NCBI GenBank assembly: GCA_027943245.1
Contig: JANDJZ010000981.1
Span: 1 to 10,483, forward strand
Direction: 5' to 3'
Origin: Acanthamoeba sp. SK_2022b
Taxonomy: Eukaryota; Discosea; Longamoebia; Acanthamoebidae
DNA length: 10,483 nt
Notes under the pieces: generated by a model
Database searches by the model: none
What the model was told of the DNA's origin: nothing
Seen by the model: the letters and a program-made list of their open reading frames with translations, nothing else
Shown here: positions 1 to 7,378 of the stretch, piece after piece
Layout of the letters: each line of letters starts with the position of its first letter
How positions within the stretch are numbered: position 1 is the stretch's first letter
Made by a program: the position numbers and the translations under genes

Positions 1-136
1 TAATAAAAATCCAATTATTTAATTATTATTTTCCCCATTCTGTGCTCTACTCGAAAAATCTGATTATTTTCACAAGTTTTTGGCGCCAAAAAAAAGCTGG
101 AATTCGTGTCCTAACATTCCAACGCAAGCGTTGAAG
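1..136 (+). promoter_or_regulatory. AT-rich upstream region of the PIP-box gene
   Basis: The first 76 bases are strongly AT-rich, unlike the GC-rich exons that follow. They run into an E2F-type palindrome (listed separately) and a short stretch before the ATG at 137. An AATAAA at 2-7 could be a poly(A) signal of an upstream plus-strand gene, but nothing left of it is visible. The AT block contains a 16-mer that recurs exactly in the first CSN1 intron. I infer that this is the promoter and 5' UTR; no TATA box or initiator could be fixed. Confidence 0.5.
77..92. promoter_or_regulatory. E2F/DP-type palindromic site
   Basis: TTTTTGGCGCCAAAAA is a perfect 16-bp palindrome. Each half contains TTTGGCGC, which fits the E2F/DP consensus TTTSSCGC, so the site reads as E2F on both strands. 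It ends 44 bp before the ATG at 137, a usual distance for such promoter sites. E2F/DP factors drive G1/S genes in animals, plants and many protists. Their use here is inferred from the match and from the PCNA-binding motif in the encoded protein. Confidence 0.6.
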
Positions 137-2498
137 ATGGAGATGAACGGACAGAAGATGGAGCCAGGCGGAGCGGGAGGCCGCACACCCAAGAAAATGC
201 TGGCCCTCTTCTTCTCCACCTCGACGCGGGACGTCACGTTCCACCTTCCCGGCGAAGGTGCGTTTTGTGTCTGCCCCCCCTCCCCCCTTCACCATCGCGC
301 TCGTATTCTGACACGCGCGCTCTGCCCCCCCCCCGCAGCGGGGTGGCACGAGGCCCTGGGCCGCGTCCGGTGGTCTGCCACGGTGGCCCTGCGCGGATGG
401 ACCGCGGCAGGCCCCGACGCCGACGCTCCGGCGGACACGCTGCCTACGTTGTCGACAACAACTACTGGCGGCGGCGGAAATGCGCAGCCCATGACGCTCC
501 TCGTGGCCGCCGACGCTCTGCCGCCCCGGCCCCTCGTCGACGAGGAGAGCGGTGGCCCGGAGCTGCACTACTACGACGAACTCCTCAAGTCGGCCCTGCA
601 AAAGGCCGTGCGCCGCAGGCTGCCCTGGCCCGGTACACGACACCACACGCACACGCACACGCACACGCACACGCACACGCACGCACGAACGCCCGCACGC
701 ACACGCACACGCGCGCTCATCCCGGCCGCGTGCGTCAAAGCGGTGAGGCTCGCCTACCAGCTTCTCCTGCAGAGCCCCGACGAGTGCCTGCGGCGGCTGC
801 CGGTCATCGTCATGGAGGACGGTCTGGCCCACCCGCGCCTCGCCTTCCTCGTCTGGCTCATGATCGCACACACCAAAGGTGGGTCGAGCCTCCCCCCTCC
901 CCTCCCCGCAGCAATTTCAGTCGACGCACGCAAAGAACGAAAACGATTCGCTCATTGGTGGCGGGGGGGGGGTTCAGGGTGGAGCCTCGGCCTGCAGCAC
1001 GTGCTCGATGTGATGCAGATCGTGTACGAGCTGGCGGCGTGCGCGTGGCGCGACGCGATCCCGTCGGACCGGGCCCCGTGCCTCAACCCCTTCCTCCTCC
1101 CCAACGTGCGCGTGCGCTTCGCTGTGTGTCGTGTCGCGTGTCGTGTCGTGTGTTGTGTCGCGTGTCGTGTCGTGTCGTGTCGTGTCGTGTGTTGTGTCGC
1201 GTGTCGACGCACAGCGAACTCACCCACGTCGTTGGGTCGAGTTCAGGAGGCGGTGAGCAAGGCCCAGGATGGGCGGGGGCTGGTCGCGTCCATCCTGCTG
1301 CGGTCGTGCTACGGGGGCATGAAGGGCGACGTCCGGTTCCTGCGCGCGTTCGCCCACACCTGGCACCGCCGATTCCAACGCCACCCCGAGGCACGCCTCC
1401 CCCCCCTCCCCCTCCCTCCCTCTCTCTCCACTGACCATCGGGGGGGGGGGGCACGCCACGTGTAGGAGTGGAGAGGCGTGCTGCGCGAGGCGTACGGCGG
1501 GTTCAAGGGCAACGAGGTGCGGCTGTACTACTACAGCAACCGCAACCCCGACGAGGAGCCACTCGCCGGTCGACAGAAATACAAGCAACAGCAACGCGTG
1601 GGGCAAGGCGGCGACGGCAACGCCGAACGATGTACAGAGGGAGAGGGAGAGGAGGAGGGAGAGGTGGAGGGGGAGGAGATGGCCGACATTGGGGTGCTCC
1701 ACCCGCAGGACATGATCAAGGAGGGGGTCGACATGCACTGCCACCCCAAGATCATCGACCAGCTGGCCGACGAGCTGCAGCCGAGGGGCATCGCGCCCGC
1801 GCAGATCAAGTCAGCCATCTGGCACCACCGCAGCGGCGTCAACCGCAAGCGGCTCGTGTGCCTGGGCGGCCACCGCGCGGGTGCCTCGGACGACGCGTCG
1901 ACCGTCGAGGCGTCTGTCGACGCCTCCGGTTACGCCGCAGCGCCGGCGCTGCACTGCAACGAGCAGCACCCGCCCACCGAATTCGACCTCTGCGCGCACG
2001 AGTTGGCCGGCGTACACTTTTGCTCTCTCCCCACATGTGCGTGGCGATGGCCTTGATGATGATGACAACGACAACGGCGTGCAATCACAGGTGTGGGCGG
2101 TGGTGGAGCCGGAGCTGGATAGGCTCGTGCGCGAGGGCGGCTTCTGGAGGCCGCGGCCCAGGCCCGTGGCCTCGGCGGCGGGAGGCCCAGGCGGCGCCAA
2201 GCAGGCCAAGAAGAAGAAGGCGCGCACCGACGCGGGCAGCGGGTTGGCCCAGCCCACGCTCGCGTTCTTCAACGCCAAAGCAGCCTCGCGCCCTACCGCC
2301 ACACATGGCGATCGCCAACTATCTCCGCCCTTGCCGACCCACAACGGGCCTGCAGCCACCACGGCGGTGGCCTCGGGCTCCGGTGCAACCCCGCCCTCGA
2401 CCCCAGCCACGACACCGAGCGCGCTGAAGCGAAAGAGGAAATCGGCGTCGTCGTCGGGATCACAGAGAGCCCTCACTTCGTTCTTTCACACCACATAA
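137..2498 (+). CDS. Uncharacterised PIP-box (PCNA-binding) protein, 7 exons
   Basis: Exons: 137-257, 339-632, 741-878, 978-1105, 1247-1390, 1466-2011, 2091-2498; together 1779 bases, 592 residues. The start is the first in-frame ATG (MEMNGQ); the frame opens further left only through a TTG. Residues about 117-215 form a helical block: an SALQKAVRRR helix, then LLLQSPDECLRRLPVIVMEDG and LVWLMIAHTKG. This resembles in spacing the helical collar of clamp-loader and MgsA/WRNIP1-type AAA+ proteins, but no AAA+ core (Walker A/B) is present. Later blocks are LRSCYGGMKGDV, an acidic low-complexity stretch, and HCHPKIIDQL with IWHHRSGVNRKR. The tail carries KKKKAR, QPTLAFFN (a PIP-like variant one residue short), KRKRK, and the canonical PIP box QRALTSFF at residues 582-589. 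I infer a nuclear PCNA partner in replication or repair. Family not recognised. Intron 5 (1391-1465) uses a GC donor. The gene model is fairly sure, the function is not. Confidence 0.75.
645..715. repeat. CACACG-type microsatellite in intron 2 of the PIP-box gene
   Basis: An imperfect (CACACG)/(CACG) tract fills most of the 108-base intron 633-740. It is translatable in the exon frame as a His/Thr/Arg run, but it interrupts an otherwise smooth helical segment (RRRLPWP then AVRLAYQ), so it is read as intronic. Confidence 0.8.
1124..1206. repeat. GTGTC pentamer array in intron 4 of the PIP-box gene
   Basis: A tandem array based on GTGTC/CGTGT with interspersed GTGTTGTGTCGC variants. A segment of about 26 bases recurs about 40 bases later, giving a two-copy higher-order unit. 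It lies inside intron 1106-1246. In frame it encodes a Cys/Arg/Val run unlike the flanking protein. Confidence 0.8.
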
Positions 2499-2610
2499 CA
2501 ACACGCAGAGCAAGAGAACACATGCCCCATCGCGAGATGGATGTTGCTTTCGCGTGCGAGGCACGGTAACTTTGGGAGGGTTTGCAGACCCGAGAACACT
2601 CCCTTTTTTG

Positions 2611-2649
2611 TCCCTGGCCAAACACAGCCCATTCCATTTGGCCACGGGA
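2611..2649 (+). other. Inverted repeat / predicted RNA hairpin
   Basis: The left arm TCCCTGGCCAAA (2611-2622) pairs with the right arm TTTGGCCACGGGA (2637-2649). This gives a 12-bp stem with one bulged C and a 14-base loop. It lies about 115 bases after the stop codon of the PIP-box gene, so it would sit in the 3' UTR if transcription continues. It lacks the GGCTCTTTTCAGAGCC form of the histone 3' stem-loop. Confidence 0.5.
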
Positions 2650-2672
2650 CACACACACACACACACACACAC
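2649..2672. repeat. (AC)12 microsatellite
   Basis: Twelve perfect AC units directly after the inverted repeat, in non-coding sequence between the PIP-box gene and the coding remnant at 2736. Confidence 0.9.
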
Positions 2673-2735
2673 GTTCGAGCTCATCTCGTTGTTGTTGTCC
2701 TGGAGTGGGCGCTCACGTCCACTGCGCAGCTCAAC

Positions 2736-3069
2736 ATGGGGTGTCTGAGCGCCGTGTGTAGGAACAGCAGCGTCTTCTTCCACGACGCGGCGCCGTTCGG
2801 CATCGAATGGGACTCCAACTGGGCGCAGTGGCAGTACTCGGGGCCACTTCCTCGGCGTCCTCCCGCAGCCGCTGTGGACCGAGCCCAAGTGCGTCGTCCT
2901 GGCGCTCGTCCCCTTTGCCTCGCGTGGGTTGGCTCACGGCGTGCTCTCTAAAGCCAGGTGGGACACGCCAACGCTGCGCGTGTTCAAGAGGGAGCAGTTC
3001 ATCATCGAGGTCATCACGCTCGTGTTTGGCCTGCTCGCAGACTGCTGTAGGATTAAATTTGTGGTTTAG
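2736..3069 (+). pseudogene. Frameshifted coding remnant, unrecognised
   Basis: From the ATG at 2736 the frame reads about 36 residues with a protein-like composition, including FFHDAAPFGIEWDSNWAQWQ. At about 2841-2846 (GGGGCC) the sensible reading moves to another frame, which continues as FLGVLPQPLWTEPK, a hydrophobic stretch CVVLALVPFASRGLAHG, RVFKREQFIIEVITLVFGLL and a stop at 3067-3069. No intron of plausible length bridges the two frames: the only GT/AG pair nearby would give 34 bases. It is either a pseudogene with a one-base indel, a base-call error in a G/C run, or chance. An ATTAAA at 3052-3057 overlaps the end. Family not recognised. Confidence 0.35.
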
Positions 3070-3483
3070 CGGTCCACACACGGCGCCTTCTCACCCTCCA
3101 CATCGTCACCGGAATGGAGGGTGGATGTATCCTCCAGGAAAGCTGTCTGTGGTGTGAACAGTTTCAGTAGTTCTGACCTCCGCCCAACATGAGCATAAAA
3201 GGACAGGACAGGATTGTGTGCGATCGCGAGACGACAGAGAAGCTCAACTACCTCTCTCTCTCTCTCTCTCTCTCCAGTCCCAAAAGCATGGATAGTGGGC
3301 CAGAGGGACAAGTGCACAGACACCAGCCGCAGACATCCCCATCCTTGTTGGATGTTGAGCCCTGGTCATGTGTGGAGAGCAGGTTCTGGTTCATATCAAG
3401 AAGACCATTTATTCGAGGTCTTCTCGAGAACATATTTACACCGGTAGACCCACCACCGTCCTCCCTCCCCAATCCTCTTACTT
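3070..3483. other. Unassigned lower-GC stretch
   Basis: No gene can be supported. A CATAAAAGG (3193-3201) resembles a TATA element. The (CT) run ending in CTCCAG at 3276 looks like an intron 3' end on the plus strand, but no convincing exon follows: the open frames after it have no recognisable domain and overlap one another. The sequence may belong to the 5' part of the orphan frame at 3556, or be decayed DNA. Confidence 0.3.
3252..3273. repeat. (CT)11 microsatellite
   Basis: An uninterrupted CT tract directly followed by CCAG. It resembles the intronic polypyrimidine microsatellites of the neighbouring genes, although no exon can be assigned here. Confidence 0.85.
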
Positions 3484-3555
3484 TTGAGGCACATCTTTGG
3501 TGCTTGTCTCCCATGCGCCGGGCGTTGGCGGGAAAGAAACCTGCGCGCAGGCAAA

Positions 3556-4077
3556 ATGCAACCTGCTCTACTTGTGGTGTTTGTTTCTCTTTTGCCACAA
3601 ACCGCGACCAACTACACACTGCTGCTTCTCCTTCTTCAATCGATCATGAAACTTTTCCACGCCCTACCACAGAAGCTGAGGAATAGGAAGTACAACAAAC
3701 TCGTGGCCAGAGCACGCTGCTTGAACGTCCAGCTGGGCACAGCAACGCGTGCTGAAGCAAAGTGCCACGCGCATGCCTGGTACACATGCGTGATCAAATG
3801 GAGCACGGCAAAGGGAGGTCGCAAGCTCTACCTGCATGACTGCGACATTCTGGAATTAACCCTCTCTACGATGATGCGCGATTCAGAACTCTATGAGCAT
3901 CTGGTAGGTATGCAAACGAACGTCATGAGTGGAAAGGCACTAACAACCTCTCAGTGCTTCTGGCATACCTCAAGAGCTACGCCTCCTGCTGCATTACAGA
4001 TTGTGGCTTCAGAGGAGGATGAGGACGAAGCGCATGCAGGCGGCCTTGGCTTTGCTCAGGCACTTGACGGCTACTAG
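3556..4077 (+). CDS. Hypothetical protein, orphan open frame (low confidence)
   Basis: A 173-residue frame from the ATG at 3556; it is open from at least 3484. The base composition is near 50% GC, so a stop-free run this long is less trivial than in the GC-rich genes. The N-terminus (MQPALLVVFVSLLPQTATNY, then a Leu run) looks like a signal peptide or membrane anchor. A basic stretch (LRNRKYNKL) and a Cys/His-containing middle (CHAHAWYTCVIKW) follow. A possible short intron (3904-3954 or 3908-3954, GTAGGT or GTATGC to CTCAG) would replace the tail with a frame reading LLAYLKSYASCCITDCG and a stop. An AATAAA lies at 4153-4158. No family recognised; it could be an orphan gene, a decayed mobile-element gene, or chance. 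Confidence 0.3.
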   Translation: MQPALLVVFVSLLPQTATNYTLLLLLLQSIMKLFHALPQKLRNRKYNKLVARARCLNVQLGTATRAEAKCHAHAWYTCVIKWSTAKGGRKLYLHDCDILELTLSTMMRDSELYEHLVGMQTNVMSGKALTTSQCFWHTSRATPPAALQIVASEEDEDEAHAGGLGFAQALDGY

Positions 4078-4640
4078 CTTGGTCCGTGCGGTTCCTACAA
4101 GTCTCTTGGTCTATCTCTTGTACAGCAATCACTCAACTGAGGCTTCGAAGAAAATAAAAGCCAGCTCAATGCGTCGCGCTTGATCAGCATCATGACTCGC
4201 CCAAGGAAGCACACGCACTCTTAATCTGAAGATCCAGCGCAACTCGCTCGCCCTCGTTGCCCCTCCTGTAGGCTCGCGACACCAAGAGCCATGTCATGGC
4301 TAGAAGTCCGACACAGCCACAGCCGCCAACATCGGCGGCCAGCCGCTCCGAGCCCGCCGGTACGACCGCTACTGAACCGCTCGCGAGTACCCCTCAACAG
4401 CACCCGTTACAATGAAAGGGTATTGTCCAACCCGTGTCGAGCAGAGTGAACAGGTCCTGACACGCAGCCTCCCAGCTGTGGGCATCATGAAATCCCACAG
4501 GTCCTCTGCATGCATGGCCGCTTCTAGCAACAGCTTTGCGCCGAGCGAGCGGCCATGTGTCAACGTCCGCCTTGTTTTCGGCAACCTTGCAGCACGTGGT
4601 TGAAGGATTTTGGCACAAGCAAGGACGCCGGGATGCGGCC
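4078..4640. other. Unassigned stretch and 3' flank of INTS7
   Basis: No gene supported. AATAAA at 4153-4158 on the plus strand could end a transcript of the orphan frame. The right part should include the INTS7 3' UTR (minus strand), but no clear minus-strand AATAAA was found. Antisense and sense frames here are open for 40-90 codons without recognisable domains. Confidence 0.4.
4153..4158 (+). terminator. Possible poly(A) signal AATAAA
   Basis: A canonical AATAAA, 76 bases after the stop codon of the orphan frame that ends at 4077. It would fit as its cleavage and polyadenylation signal. A single hexamer in a moderately AT-rich stretch is weak evidence. Confidence 0.3.
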
Positions 4641-7322
4641 TTACGTGTTGCGGGAGGGCGGGACATTGAGGAGGACGGGCCGAGGCGGGACGGCCGAGTG
4701 GAGCCAGCGCGCGTGGAGGGTGTCGGTGAGCGTGAGGGTGGAGCCCAGCGAGACGCTGTAGTGCGCCGGCCCCCAGAGCTCCACGACCGTGGCCCCGGCG
4801 AACGAGCTCTTGTGCGCGAGCGCCATCTGCAGGCGCGTCTTCCGCTCCTCCGCCGCGCTCTTGTCGGCCTTGCCGTGGCCCGCTTTCCGCATCACCACCG
4901 TCACCTGCCACACAGCACAGCCGCGATGATGACGTCAGCAAACCTGGCCGCGCCCTACGCCCACGCCGTGTAGAGGGAGAGGGGGGAACAGTACTTCGAC
5001 GTGGGACACCGTGCGCTTGGCGGAGGGCGGCTGGGACAGGAGGCCCGTCACGCGCACCACCACGCCCTGCTTGCCGCCGGTCGCCGCCACGCCCTCGCCC
5101 ACCGTAGCCGACACCGCCAACTGCCCGGCCAACGCGTGCGTGAGTGGACAGCGCTGGTGGAGAGGGAGAGGGAGGGGGGCACCTTGATGTCGGTGGCGGG
5201 TCGGGCCTGGAAGAAGAAGGGCGGGTAGGCGCAGGGCAGCCCCGCCACCTCTCGCAGGAAGACGCCCAGCCGCTCCGCCCAGCCGTCCCACGAATCGGTG
5301 GCCTTGGCCGCCACGCCCGCGCACAGCCGACGCAGCGATGCCGTGTACGCCTGCCACCCCCACCCCCATCAGATGAGTGCGTGTCAATCGCTGTGCGTGC
5401 GCGCGCGTGTGTGCGCGCGTGCGTGTGCGGTCGTGGTACGTTGGGAGTGCGGATCTGTGTGCCGACGGTGGAGCGGGCGATGGCAGGCTGCGGTGCCGTC
5501 GCGTTCGGGTTGAGTTCCCGCGCCAGCTGCGAGGCCGCCCACGCCGCCGACTGCGCCACCTCCTGTTGCCTGCACGCCGGGCGAACGACAGTGGGAAAAA
5601 GAAAAAGAAATTAATTATTTTCTTATTTTCTTATTTTCTTTCATAAAATACAAATAAAAACAACCAGTCAAATTAGTGGAGGAGAGCGTACGCTTGGAGG
5701 GTGGAGAGGGAGAGGTCGTCGATGTCAAAGTGGCATCGGGCGAGGTGCGCGTAGGCGAGGGCCGTGGCGCGGAGGGAGGCCGCACAGCGCGCGGTCTGCT
5801 CGCTCAGCAGGTGGAAGCGGCCCGAGGCCACCTCCTCGGGCGACGGGTAGGCGAACGGCGCGAGGGGCAGCTCGCGCAGACACGCCGACAGCCGGAACGC
5901 GCCCTCCAAAAACTCCGTTCGCAGGTGCACGAACGCCTGCTGGAAGCCCTTGCCCCGCTTCGACTGCTCTCCGCACACGCACACGCACACACGCGCGCGC
6001 AGGCAAATCTGATCAGAAGGCGAGCGAGCGGTGGATTGAGAGGGGGGGGGGTGACACGCACGTGTCCCTGGGAGCCGCCGACGCCCGAGGCCTGGAGGGC
6101 GGTGAGGGCGTGGTAGAAGGAGGCCAGGACAGCGTCGGGCAGGGGAGAGGGCCCGCTCGAGGAGAGGGCCGCCTCGGCCCGGCACAGCGAACACAGGGCG
6201 CGCAGCCACGAGTAGAGGCTCTCCGATTCAACCTGGACCAATCAACGCACAGATGCCACGTCAGCAAGCCTGTGTAAGCGAGCGCGCTGGCGGTTGGGGG
6301 GAGAGATGGGGGGGGGAGTACGCGAGGGGCGAGGTCGCTGAAGACGGGGGCGGCGAGGGCGGGGTGGCCCAGGGCGAGGGCGGCGCGGGCGCTGAGGAAG
6401 CAGTCCCAGTAGCGGCCCGAATCGGCCAATCGCGTGATGACCGGCGCCGCGATCTCCTGCGCCTCCGCGGCGCTGCACGACATCAGCACCGCACGGAACA
6501 CGGCCGCCTGCCACCACCACACACGCGCGCGCCAGCCCGAGCAATGCAACACGCGCGCGACATACACGCAAAAGATGAGCGCGTGCGGAGGGCCTTGCCA
6601 TGCTGGAGGGGGGGGGGAGAGAGAGAGAGAGAGAGAGAGACGGCGTACGAGCGGGGCGTGGGTGTCGACGGCGTGGGTGAGGTAAGCGGCGAGGCTGCGC
6701 AGGTGTGGCCTCACCGCGAGCTTCGAGGCACGCGCGCACTCGAGCACGCACTGCGCCAGGTGGCGCGTGGCCTCCTCTGCACAACGCCGCGTGCGTCAGA
6801 TTCCCACCCGAACACGGCCACGGAAAAAGGAAAGAGAGGGGGGAGGGCTAGAGAGGCTGCGTACTGGGCGCGCGGGGGAGGATGGGCACGAGGGCCGCAG
6901 CCAGCGTGGGCGCCAGGGCGGGCTGCCACTTAAGGAGGCGGACCAGGCACTGCGTGAAACTCCGCACCACGCGCAGCTCGCCGACGGGTCGCTTCTCCGC
7001 GGGAAGGCTCCACACGGCCAGGCGGGCCGCCAGCACCACCATGAGCCCGAACGCCGGCTGAGCGTGCGGGAGGAGGGGGAGAGTAAGGACCGTGCGGGTC
7101 GTGAGTGGACTGAACAATGCGTGGAATGCGTGGGCGGGGAGGGTCATACGTGTGCGGGATCGGGGGTGGGGGGTGGGGAGGACGACGCGTGCGTGCAGGC
7201 GTTGGTCAGCACCTGCGCGGCCAATGCGGCCGCGTGTGCGTCGTCGCTATGCAACAATGCCTGCGCCGGGCCGCGGGGGGGGGGGAGGGCATGAGTGAGA
7301 TCGGAGCGGGAGTTGCGCGCGT

Positions 7323-7378
<56 letters not shown>

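Larger units (their letters stand above)
2499..2735 (+). other. 3' flank of the PIP-box gene
   Basis: Non-coding as far as I can see. It holds a small stem (CCATC, loop, GATGG near 2527-2540), a larger inverted repeat (2611-2649) and a CA tract. No AATAAA is present, so the transcript end of the first gene is not fixed. An ATTAAA occurs only at 3052-3057. Confidence 0.4.

Noticed and set aside
645..715. A CRISPR-like or telomere-like array
   Set aside because: The repeat is a simple CACACG microsatellite with no spacers and no telomeric unit; it is intronic.
80..1465. A single 461-codon plus-strand frame as one coding exon
   Set aside because: It begins with TTG and contains repeat-derived His/Thr and Cys/Arg runs and a Pro-rich segment, each bounded by good GT-AG signals. 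Removing them leaves a smooth protein that continues to 2498 with matching phases.
2736..3069. Splicing instead of a frameshift
   Set aside because: The only GT/AG pair that restores the frame gives a 34-base intron, shorter than any other in the window.
3189..3686. A transposase-like zinc-binding tail (ATCSTCGVCF with nearby His)
   Set aside because: One CxxC pair and a His are too little for a piggyBac-type C-terminal domain. No catalytic core or terminal repeats are visible, and the frame overlaps a better one.
4296..4415. A 39-codon Pro/Thr/Ser-rich small frame
   Set aside because: Short, low complexity, no context, and expected by chance.
4369..5559. A 396-codon minus-strand open frame
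   Set aside because: It overlaps the INTS7 exons 13-16 in another frame and is explained by high GC. Its last part (below 4640) looks mildly protein-like but has no recognisable domain.
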